Assembly (NCBI GenBank): GCA_011334435.1
Contig: DTPJ01000617.1
Span: 1 to 5,066, forward strand
Direction: 5' to 3'
Origin: Candidatus Poribacteria bacterium
Lineage (GTDB): Bacteria > Poribacteria > DTPJ01
Length of the DNA stretch: 5,066 bases
Shown: positions 1 through 5,066 of the stretch, one piece after another
How the letters are laid out: every line of letters begins with the position of its first letter
How positions within the stretch are numbered: the first letter of the stretch is position 1
Position numbers and translations under genes: made by a program
The notes under the pieces: model-generated
Databases searched by the model: none
What the model saw: the letters and a program-made list of their open reading frames with translations, nothing else
Told to the model about the DNA's origin: nothing

Positions 1-610
1 AGGTTTCAACTTTTCGGTTCTGGTCTATAAGTGTTTGTATAAGGTCTGTCATATTAAAGAATGTATTTTTGGGAATTATATCTAAAGCAGAAGGAGAAAC
101 GACGTATATTCCAGCATTTATAAGAAATTTCAACTCAGGCTTTTCATCTATTGACTTGATAACATTGTCCTGCATGTTTATAACTCCATACGGCACTTTA
201 TAACTATAACTGGTGACTGCAACTGTTAGCTCTGCTGACTTATCAAGGTGCATTTGATACATTGCCCTAAAATCCATATCAGTTAGCAAATCGCCATTCA
301 TCGTAATAAACGGTTGATCACCGAGTAAATGCTCAACTAATTTTACAGGGGCAGCAGTTCCCATAGGTTTATCTTCCTGATAATAAGTGATGTTTACGTT
401 CAAACCGTTTCCATCACGGAAATACGCTTCTATAATTTCCGCTTTATATCCAGTATTCAAGATAATATCTGTAAAACCGTGATCTCGCAGTCGTTCTATT
501 ATTATTTCAAGGATCGGTTTTGTGCCAACAGGAAGAAGGGGTTTAGGTATTACACTACTTATAATTCCCAATCTTGTTCCCTTACCGCCAGCAAGGATAA
601 CAGCTTTCAC
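1..610 (-). CDS. Sugar-1-phosphate nucleotidyltransferase, C-terminus cut by window edge
   Basis: Predicted to condense a sugar-1-phosphate with an NTP to give an NDP-sugar and pyrophosphate in the cytoplasm. The visible 203 residues are the catalytic NTP_transferase fold. They show the nucleotide-binding loop AGGKGTRL (residues 7-14), PKPLLPVGTKPILE (22-35) with Lys23, GTAAPV (84-89), the metal-site Asp107 in MNGDLLTD, and DEKP (155-158) followed by the NAGIYV strand. The start is GTG at 608-610: it sits 8 nt after GAGGGGG and gives the canonical MKAVILAGG N-terminus. The frame stays open to base 1, and the usual family ending (about 230-350 residues) lies outside. It resembles HddC and the catalytic part of PtmE (glucosamine-1-phosphate guanylyltransferase), but has no N-terminal CBS domains. 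A GDP-hexosamine role would suit the LegB/LegC neighbours, but the base and sugar cannot be read from sequence. Only 13 nt separate it from the upstream paralogue's stop. The fold is certain; the substrate is open. Confidence 0.9.
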   Translation of the reverse strand, partial: MKAVILAGGKGTRLGIISSVIPKPLLPVGTKPILEIIIERLRDHGFTDIILNTGYKAEIIEAYFRDGNGLNVNITYYQEDKPMGTAAPVKLVEHLLGDQPFITMNGDLLTDMDFRAMYQMHLDKSAELTVAVTSYSYKVPYGVINMQDNVIKSIDEKPELKFLINAGIYVVSPSALDIIPKNTFFNMTDLIQTLIDQNRKVET

Positions 611-618
611 TATATATT

Positions 619-625
619 CCCCCTC
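619..625 (-). promoter_or_regulatory. Ribosome binding site for the nucleotidyltransferase, fused to the upstream stop
   Basis: The minus strand reads TGAGGGGGAATATATAGTG. The upstream gene's TGA stop (624-626) shares its last two bases with the GAGGGGG ribosome site. The spacer to the GTG codon is 8 nt. This supports the GTG start and suggests that terminating ribosomes reinitiate here. Confidence 0.75.
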
Positions 626-1586
626 AAATGTTTAGGTATATTCGGAAAAATTTGATTGTTTGTTCTAAACCATTATCCAGAGAAACCTCAGGCTTCCATC
701 CAAGCAAATTCTTCGCTTTCGTTATATCGGCTACCAATTGTCCTATATGATGATCTTGTAAGCGGACACGCGTTGCGTCAAATGTTACTTTTGCATCACT
801 ACCAATTAATTTTATTATTTTATCTGATAATTCTCCTATAGAAATCCCTTGTCCAGAACCAAGATTTATTACCTCTCCTGTTGATTCGGGGATTTCAACA
901 ATTTTTATGAGACCTGTAACAACGTCATCAACATAGATAAAATCTCTTATCGCGTGCATATCCCCAAGGAGCAATTCTGGCTCAATAAGACCTTGTATGA
1001 TAATTGTTGGAATGATAGCGTTTTTTGATTGCATAGGTCCATAAACATTAAATAGTCTTACTATCGTAACTGGTAACCTGAAAGCTGAATAATATCCCTC
1101 AACAAGTTTTTCAGCAGATATATCAATGCTAACATATGGAGATAGTGCTTTAAGTGGACACTCTTCATCAGTTGGTATATTTTTTACTTTACCATATACT
1201 TCCGCAGTGGAAATATGAACAAGCTTTTTCACTTTGTATTTTCTAGCGGAGTTTAACATGTTAAATGTGCCGATAACGGTTGTTTCCAAATACTCACGTG
1301 CGTTTGTGTCTGATGGTACCATATCTATCATGCCAAAATGGAACACTATGTCTGTATCTTTAACAGCATAATCAATAGCTTCTGGATTTGTCAGGCTTCC
1401 ATGAATTACCTGAATTTTATTTTTAACATATATGGGCAGTTTATCCAGTAACCCTATGTCATTATAATAATCATATCGTATAAATGCCCTTACATTAGCA
1501 CCCAATTTGACTAATCGTTCTGCTAAATTGACGGCTAAAAAATGAGTAGCACCAGTTATCAGTACATTTTTTCTCCACTCATACAT
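624..1586 (-). CDS. Divergent LegB-like SDR paralogue with eroded NAD-binding and catalytic motifs
   Basis: A 320-residue extended short-chain dehydrogenase/reductase fold, collinear with the adjacent LegB-type dehydratase and roughly 40-45% identical over the N-terminal part by eye. Kept features: TG at 11-12, STAEVYG (126-132), Tyr151, VRLFNVYGP (176-184), RDFIYVDD (214-221), and an INLGSGQGISI C-terminal strand. Lost features compared with the neighbour: GAGGFIG becomes GATHFLA (12-18, Gly15 to His, Gly18 to Ala); GDLRD becomes GSLTN (63-67); the conserved Asn becomes Thr103; YAASK becomes YVSID (151-155), so the catalytic Lys is Asp155; GPRQS becomes GPMQS (Arg to Met185). Ordinary NAD-dependent dehydratase or epimerase activity is therefore doubtful. 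The frame is intact and the start is well supported, so it is not an obvious pseudogene. The chosen ATG (1584-1586) has AAGGTGGGG 7 nt upstream and aligns with the LegB N-terminus; an in-frame start at 1634 would add 16 unrelated residues. It overlaps LegB by 8 nt (ATGTATGA). It may be a structural partner, a pseudoenzyme, or an enzyme with changed chemistry. Confidence 0.88.
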   Translation of the reverse strand: MYEWRKNVLITGATHFLAVNLAERLVKLGANVRAFIRYDYYNDIGLLDKLPIYVKNKIQVIHGSLTNPEAIDYAVKDTDIVFHFGMIDMVPSDTNAREYLETTVIGTFNMLNSARKYKVKKLVHISTAEVYGKVKNIPTDEECPLKALSPYVSIDISAEKLVEGYYSAFRLPVTIVRLFNVYGPMQSKNAIIPTIIIQGLIEPELLLGDMHAIRDFIYVDDVVTGLIKIVEIPESTGEVINLGSGQGISIGELSDKIIKLIGSDAKVTFDATRVRLQDHHIGQLVADITKAKNLLGWKPEVSLDNGLEQTIKFFRIYLNI

Positions 1587-2568
1587 TATAAATCCCCACC
1601 TTATATCTATTGAGTGATTTTGAGATCCATTCAATGGTCCTACCTAAACCATTATCCAACGATATTTTAGGTTCCCATTCCATTAGTCTTTTTGCTTTGG
1701 TATTATCGGCAACCAATCTTTTAACCTCACTTGCTAACGGGCGTATGCGTTCATCTTTTGACACTATCTTTGCTTCTCTGCCAATTATAGACATAATCTT
1801 TTTAGCCAAATCGTTTATAGATATTTCAATTCCTGTGCCAACATTAACTACCTCTCCAACAGTAAGAGGCGATTCAGCCATTTTGATAAATCCATCAACA
1901 GTATCTTCTACAAACAAGAAATCGCGAGTTGGGAATAATGACCCTAAAGATACAATATCAGAACTGAGCACTTGTGTAATTATTGATGGAATAACCGCTC
2001 TCGCTGATTGACGAGGACCATAAGTGTTAAATGGTCTGATTGTAGCAACTGGCAAATCATAAGATAAGTGGAAGCTTTCTGCAAGCTTATCAGCTGCAAT
2101 CTTACTGGCAGCGTAAGGCGACTGTGCCTGCAATGGATGCTTTTCATCTATCGGAACGTAAATTGCTGTTCCATAAACTTCACTGGAAGATGTCTGGATC
2201 ATTTTCTCCACTTCATATTCCTTGACTGCATTTAACACATTTAATGTCCCTATAATATTTGTCTCTACCGCATCACGAGGGTTGCCATACGAGTAAGGAA
2301 TAGCAATGCTTGCTCCAAGATGGAAAACAATCTGAACGTCCTTAACAACGGTTCTTACCGATTCTGAATCCCTCAGATCCCCTGTTACAACTTCAATTTG
2401 TCTTTGAGTATGCTCTGGAAGAATTTCCAATAATCCCCAATCATTTCGTGAGTTATATCTCACAAAAGCACGCACTTTTGCACCTAATCCTACTAGCTTT
2501 TCAACCAAATGGCTACCTATAAAGCCACCTGCGCCAGTAACAAGAACTTTCTTTTCTTTCCAATCCAT
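1579..2568 (-). CDS. legB: LegB-type NAD-dependent NDP-sugar 4,6-dehydratase
   Basis: Predicted to oxidise C4 of an NDP-hexosamine, eliminate water across C5-C6 and yield the 4-keto-6-deoxy sugar in the cytoplasm, using tightly bound NAD. In Campylobacter, LegB acts on GDP-GlcNAc; relatives use other nucleotides. The 329 residues match the usual length. Motifs: TGAGGFIGSHL (11-21, GxxGxxG complete), GDLRD (63-67), HLGA (83-86), Asn104 in TNIIGTLNVL, SSSEVYG (127-133), PYAASK (151-156, catalytic Tyr152 and Lys156), RPFNTYGPRQS (178-188) and RDFLFVEDT near residue 214. These match the dehydratase family that NCBI names LLPSF_EDH_00030, as I remember it. The start is ATG at 2566-2568, 5 nt after AAGGAG; an in-frame GTG two codons earlier would abut the ribosome site. 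It lies 11 nt after the sugar transferase stop. Its last bases overlap the next gene. The fold and dehydratase type are well supported; the exact NDP-sugar is inferred from family and from LegC in the same operon. Confidence 0.92.
   Translation of the reverse strand: MDWKEKKVLVTGAGGFIGSHLVEKLVGLGAKVRAFVRYNSRNDWGLLEILPEHTQRQIEVVTGDLRDSESVRTVVKDVQIVFHLGASIAIPYSYGNPRDAVETNIIGTLNVLNAVKEYEVEKMIQTSSSEVYGTAIYVPIDEKHPLQAQSPYAASKIAADKLAESFHLSYDLPVATIRPFNTYGPRQSARAVIPSIITQVLSSDIVSLGSLFPTRDFLFVEDTVDGFIKMAESPLTVGEVVNVGTGIEISINDLAKKIMSIIGREAKIVSKDERIRPLASEVKRLVADNTKAKRLMEWEPKISLDNGLGRTIEWISKSLNRYKVGIYNV
1594..1602 (-). promoter_or_regulatory. Ribosome binding site for the divergent SDR, inside the LegB coding tail
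   Basis: The minus strand reads AAGGTGGGG, then 7 nt, then ATG at 1586. The site lies within the last codons of the LegB gene (tail residues KVGIYNV) and fixes the start at 1586, since a start at 1634 would place the site inside its own coding region. It points to translational coupling with LegB. Confidence 0.72.
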
Positions 2569-2573
2569 TATCA

Positions 2574-2580
2574 CTCCTTC
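2574..2580 (-). promoter_or_regulatory. Ribosome binding site deciding the LegB start
   Basis: The minus strand reads TAGAAGGAGTGATAATG. GAAGGAG shares a base with the TAG stop of the sugar transferase (2580-2582) and lies 5 nt before ATG at 2568. The alternative GTG (2572-2574) overlaps the last base of the site, so it cannot use it. The ATG is therefore preferred. Confidence 0.75.
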
Positions 2581-3299
2581 TATTTTTTCGATATTGAGAC
2601 ATCTTCATTGTTTAACTCATATTGTATTCCAAAAATCTTTTCGGCATTCTGCTGAACTTCCGATCCACCAAGTCGCTTGCTTATAAATGACAATATGTTT
2701 TTACGAGGAACACCGATAACCAATAAAGTAGCAAAGATTATCTTTAAATCAAGCAAAAATTTTCTGTTATCAACATACCATAGCTCAAACTTCGCTTTTT
2801 TTGGCATAATTACATTTCTAAAGATACTTTCCGCAGATTCCTTATCACAAGATAGAAGCGACTCCTCATTATGAAAATATAATGAAGCTAATCCTGTAAT
2901 ACCGGGTTTTATGGAGTATATCTTTTTTGCCACATCTAGCGGATAAATGCTTACCTCATTAGACGGAAGAGGACGAGGACCCACTAAACTCATATCCCCC
3001 TTTAAGACATTTATTAATTGTGGAAGTTCGTTAATTTTGCTCTTACGAAGCAGTGCACCAATCTTTGTTACACGTGAGTCGTTCTTGCAAGTTATGGTAT
3101 CTCCATTTATGTGTGCATCTTTATCCATTGTTGCAAACTTAATAAGCAAAAAAGGTTTTAAGTCCTTGCCAAGCCTTTCCTGAATGAAAAATACGTCGTT
3201 GCCTGTGAACTTATTAATCAAGGCTACGACAACAAGCACAGGCAAAAAAATTAAGATTAGCCCAAAGAATGCCATGATAAAATCAAATATCCGTTTCAT
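2580..3299 (-). CDS. PglC-like monotopic phosphoglycosyl transferase (initiating sugar transferase)
   Basis: Predicted to move a sugar-1-phosphate from an NDP-sugar to undecaprenyl phosphate at the inner leaflet of the cytoplasmic membrane, the first step of a repeat-unit or glycan assembly. Of 239 residues, 4-28 form one hydrophobic segment with Pro20, like the re-entrant helix of PglC, with no further membrane domain; this is the short form, unlike the five-helix WbaP/WcaJ forms. The core follows: FFIQERLG (37-44), KFATM (54-58, usually KFRTM), SKINELPQLINVLKGDMSLVG (87-107) and PRP (108-110), then KPGITG (131-136). The catalytic Asp-Glu pair of PglC is Asn90-Glu91 here. Residues 141-180 (YFHNEE, then FELWYVDN) match a subfamily with a larger acceptor-side insertion, and about 40 polar residues follow the catalytic core. 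The start is ATG with GAGGGGTGAT 6 nt upstream of it (GAGGGG core). Next to LegB and LegC, the likely donor is a 4-amino-4,6-dideoxy NDP-sugar, which is inference. Confidence 0.9.
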   Translation of the reverse strand: MKRIFDFIMAFFGLILIFLPVLVVVALINKFTGNDVFFIQERLGKDLKPFLLIKFATMDKDAHINGDTITCKNDSRVTKIGALLRKSKINELPQLINVLKGDMSLVGPRPLPSNEVSIYPLDVAKKIYSIKPGITGLASLYFHNEESLLSCDKESAESIFRNVIMPKKAKFELWYVDNRKFLLDLKIIFATLLVIGVPRKNILSFISKRLGGSEVQQNAEKIFGIQYELNNEDVSISKK

Positions 3300-3368
3300 T
3301 TATCACCCCTCATTTTCTCTTTCCCGCAAAGTGAATTTTTTACCCCTTTAATAAGATATTCGTATCCT
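3300..3368. other. Intergenic gap between the aminotransferase and the sugar transferase; no gene
   Basis: These 69 bases form the only gap over 15 bp in the window. They contain the ribosome site for the downstream sugar transferase. I see no stem-loop with a T-run that would be a terminator: the best inverted pair is a 4-bp CTTT/AAAG around GCGGG. I see no convincing -35/-10 pair in the minus direction. The gap reads as an ordinary intra-operon spacer. Confidence 0.6.
3302..3311 (-). promoter_or_regulatory. Ribosome binding site for the sugar transferase
   Basis: The minus strand reads GAGGGGTGAT, an extended match to the 16S anti-Shine-Dalgarno complement (GGAGGTGAT) with one change. The GAGGGG core ends 6 nt before ATG at 3299. 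It is the longest such match in the window and fits independent initiation after the only sizeable gap. Confidence 0.7.
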
Positions 3369-4544
3369 CTATGGTTTATCTAAAAGCTCTTCTAATTCTC
3401 GCACAATAAATTCCAGATCATCATCAGCTAAACCTATGTGACTAGGGATATTTATTCCATGTTCATATAAATACTCTGACCGTTCCGTATGATAAGCTTG
3501 ACAATCCCTATACGGAGGCAAAAGATGAAGGGGAAAGAATAATGGACGTGCTTGTATATTTTTAGCATTAAGACTTTCTATTATTTGCTTTCTGGATTTG
3601 CCTTGTATAATAATCCAGCAAAGCCAATAGGTGCTAAATGCCCATTCTTCCTCTCCACATACTCTTACAACTTTCCCAAGCTCTCGTTGATAGAATTCTG
3701 CTATATGACGCTTTAATTGAATAAATTCATCAATCCTCTCAAGTTGGGCTAATCCTAATGCAGATTGAATGTTAGTGAGACGGTAATTATATCCTACCTC
3801 GTTATGATAATATTCTATACTATCCGCCCTTGACTGTGTAGTAAGACTTTTGATACGCTCAGCAAGTGCAGAATTATCGGTAACCACCATACCACCACCG
3901 CCAGTAGTGATAATCTTGTTACCATTAAAGCTAAAAGCTGATAAATTGCCAAACGTGCCTGTCATTTTACCTTTATATTTTGATCCGAGCGCCTCTGTCG
4001 CATCTTCCAATATGAACATGTTATATTTCTGTGCCAATTCCAACAAAGGATCCATATCCACAGGGTGACCATAAATATGGACTGGGATCATACCTCTAAC
4101 CGTTCTTCTGGTTGATTTATTTATAAGCAAACCATTAGACCAGATACATTCTTTTTCCAGAAAATCCTTCACTTTCCCTACGTCCATGCATAGCGTCCTA
4201 TCATCTACATCCGTGAAGACAGGATAAGCGTTACAATATCTCACTACGTTAGCAGTCGCTATAAACGTCAGTGATGGAACAAGAACTTCCTCATTAGGCT
4301 GAAGCCCAAGTGCTACCAGAGAAACGTGGAGTGCGGAAGTGCCACAACTTGTTGGGATAGCATGTTTGGCATTTACGTATTGGCTAAATTTTTCTGCAAA
4401 CAAATCAACGAATTTCCCCGCAGAAGAAACCCACCCAGTATCAAGGCACTCTTTGACATATTTCCATTCGTTTCCGTTTATAAATGGTTCTGAAAGCGTT
4501 AGACGTTTAGATATTATTACTTTAGTGTTTAACTTATCTTGCAT
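3369..4544 (-). CDS. legC: LegC-type PLP-dependent sugar 4-aminotransferase
   Basis: Predicted to transfer an amino group, usually from glutamate, to C4 of the 4-keto-6-deoxy NDP-sugar made by LegB, giving a 4-amino-4,6-dideoxy sugar. It belongs to the DegT/DnrJ/EryC1/StrS fold-type I family. The 391 residues show the N-terminal GNEWKYVKECLDTGWVSS (24-41), SCGTSALH (66-73) for the PLP phosphate, VPSLTFIATAN (89-99), PVHIYGHPVDMDPL (154-167), LEDATEALGSKYKG (179-192) with Asp181 for the pyridine nitrogen, and SFNGNKIITTGGGG (205-218) with Lys210 as the Schiff-base lysine; VGYNYRLTNIQSALG follows. This signature is that of the LegC branch (LLPSF_NHT_00031, as I recall), the usual genetic partner of LegB. 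The ATG overlaps the upstream FemAB-like gene by 11 nt (ATGCAAGATAA). It is preceded only by AGAGG 14 nt away, and an in-frame TAA lies just upstream, so no other start is available and translation is probably coupled. Family is very sure; the precise sugar is inferred. Confidence 0.93.
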   Translation of the reverse strand: MQDKLNTKVIISKRLTLSEPFINGNEWKYVKECLDTGWVSSAGKFVDLFAEKFSQYVNAKHAIPTSCGTSALHVSLVALGLQPNEEVLVPSLTFIATANVVRYCNAYPVFTDVDDRTLCMDVGKVKDFLEKECIWSNGLLINKSTRRTVRGMIPVHIYGHPVDMDPLLELAQKYNMFILEDATEALGSKYKGKMTGTFGNLSAFSFNGNKIITTGGGGMVVTDNSALAERIKSLTTQSRADSIEYYHNEVGYNYRLTNIQSALGLAQLERIDEFIQLKRHIAEFYQRELGKVVRVCGEEEWAFSTYWLCWIIIQGKSRKQIIESLNAKNIQARPLFFPLHLLPPYRDCQAYHTERSEYLYEHGINIPSHIGLADDDLEFIVRELEELLDKP

Positions 4545-5066
4545 ATTTTCTAATTAAACCTCTGATCTTCTGGAAAGTCCTAAACTGCCACTGATATGTG
4601 GATCTAGCAATTTTTGCCAAGGGGTTATAACTTTTATACCAATGATAAGTATCAATCAATTCCCCTCCCCATTTTGTTTTGAAGGGATTGTTGCCTCCAC
4701 CCATGTGGTATTTCGTTATTCCTCTCTTAGCAGCCATTTTCATTAATGTCCATTGAATTAGTTCATTAGGGTAAAAATTGCGAAATTCTGAATAAGAAGC
4801 CCCTCCCCAATAATATACATAATGATTGTCATGAGGAAATAAACCAGTAGCTATTATCTTGCTGTTGTATTTTACTTGAAGGGTAAATAGCAAATCCTGC
4901 TCATTTAAGCAGTCAAACAAAGTTTGAACTCTAGCCAAACCATAGGTAGGCACAAGCCCTTTGTTGGCAAATACCTCAATTAATTGTTTGTAGTACTCAT
5001 TTATAAATTGTGGGTGATTTTCACATTCGACCGTCAACCCATTTTTTAAAGCTTTATTAATTGCAT
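4534..5066 (-). CDS. FemAB-family GNAT-fold acyl/aminoacyl transferase, N-terminus cut by window edge
   Basis: The visible 176 residues are the C-terminal half of a FemA/FemB/FemX-like protein (whole members are about 320-350 residues). The family includes tRNA-dependent aminoacyltransferases of the peptidoglycan bridge and uncharacterised GNAT-fold members common in polysaccharide loci. Visible signs: a KNGLTVE strand at the window edge, NEYYKQLIEVFANKGLVPTY, a KIIATGLFPHD strand, YYWGGAS, PNELIQWTLMK, then KYHMGGGNNPFKTKWGGE, matching the family's DMGGGxxFKxKFGGE core with His in place of Asp, and a basic tail beginning HWYKSYNPL. The frame is open through 5066; an in-frame TTG at 5037 lies inside conserved sequence and is not the start. 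It overlaps LegC by 11 nt, which puts it in the same operon. It may acylate or aminoacylate the amine that LegC makes, but this is inference; the substrate cannot be read from sequence. Family assignment is good; function is open. Confidence 0.82.
   Translation of the reverse strand, partial: AINKALKNGLTVECENHPQFINEYYKQLIEVFANKGLVPTYGLARVQTLFDCLNEQDLLFTLQVKYNSKIIATGLFPHDNHYVYYWGGASYSEFRNFYPNELIQWTLMKMAAKRGITKYHMGGGNNPFKTKWGGELIDTYHWYKSYNPLAKIARSTYQWQFRTFQKIRGLIRKYAR

Noticed and set aside
1587..1634. Longer N-terminus for the divergent SDR starting at 1634
   Set aside because: The extra 16 residues do not match the family, the strong ribosome site at 1594-1602 would lie inside the coding region, and the ATG at 1586 aligns with the LegB N-terminus.
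1610..2011. Plus-strand open frames, here and at 656-841, 2677-2874, 2947-3183, 3850-4068 and 4339-4557
   Set aside because: All lie opposite well-supported minus-strand genes, lack recognisable domains, and look like antisense shadows.
624..2568. Recent tandem duplication or gene conversion between the two SDR genes
   Set aside because: Protein similarity is only moderate and the DNA is strongly diverged with no long identical tracts, so the duplication is old or the copies were acquired separately.
2569..2574. GTG start for LegB at 2574
   Set aside because: The GTG overlaps the AAGGAG ribosome site and has no spacer; ATG at 2568 has a 5-nt spacer.
3300..3368. Promoter, terminator or riboswitch in the 69-bp gap
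   Set aside because: No adequate stem-loop with T-run, no convincing -35/-10 pair, and too short for a known riboswitch.
5035..5037. TTG at 5037 as the true start of the FemAB-like gene
   Set aside because: The frame continues to the window edge with family-like residues (AINKALKNG) and the family is about twice as long, so the TTG is internal.
1..5066. Mobile elements, CRISPR arrays, tRNA or rRNA genes
   Set aside because: The window is almost fully coding for six sugar-metabolism genes; I saw no transposase, inverted-repeat ends, spaced repeats or tRNA-like cloverleaf.

Overview
The window is a compact, single-strand piece of a surface-glycan (nucleotide-sugar) biosynthesis locus. All six genes are on the minus strand, so transcription runs from high to low coordinates. 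The DNA is AT-rich, and most starts have strong purine-rich Shine-Dalgarno sites (AAGGAG, GAGGGGTGAT, AAGGTGGGG, GAGGGGG). This suggests a low-GC Gram-positive bacterium such as a clostridial-type Firmicute. That is an inference from style only; no phylogenetic marker is present.

Layout in transcription order: (1) the C-terminal half of a FemAB/GNAT-fold acyl or aminoacyl transferase, cut by the right edge (4534-5066). (2) A LegC-type PLP aminotransferase overlapping it by 11 bp (3369-4544). (3) A 69-bp gap with no gene. (4) A PglC-like monotopic sugar-phosphate transferase that loads undecaprenyl phosphate (2580-3299). (5) A LegB-type NAD-dependent NDP-sugar 4,6-dehydratase with all expected catalytic motifs (1579-2568). 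(6) A divergent LegB paralogue overlapping it by 8 bp, with cofactor and catalytic motifs eroded (624-1586). (7) The N-terminal 203 residues of a sugar-1-phosphate nucleotidyltransferase, cut by the left edge (1-610). Except for the 69-bp gap, all junctions are overlaps or gaps of 11-13 bp, often with the stop codon inside or touching the next ribosome site. This fits one operon; no promoter or terminator is visible.

How they may work together (inference from families): the nucleotidyltransferase activates a hexosamine phosphate. LegB makes the 4-keto-6-deoxy sugar and LegC aminates C4. The phosphoglycosyl transferase could then put the 4-amino-4,6-dideoxy sugar phosphate on undecaprenyl phosphate, and the FemAB-like protein could acylate or aminoacylate an amine. 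LegB and LegC also start the legionaminic-acid pathway, but LegG, LegI and LegF are not in the window, so the final sugar cannot be decided here.

The most unusual element is the second LegB copy. It has an intact frame and good translation signals, but it lacks two glycines of the Rossmann GxxGxxG, the catalytic Lys of YxxxK, the conserved Asn and the adenine-contact Asp region. It looks like a retained pseudoenzyme or a refunctionalised partner of the intact dehydratase. The phosphoglycosyl transferase also has Asn-Glu where PglC has its catalytic Asp-Glu pair.
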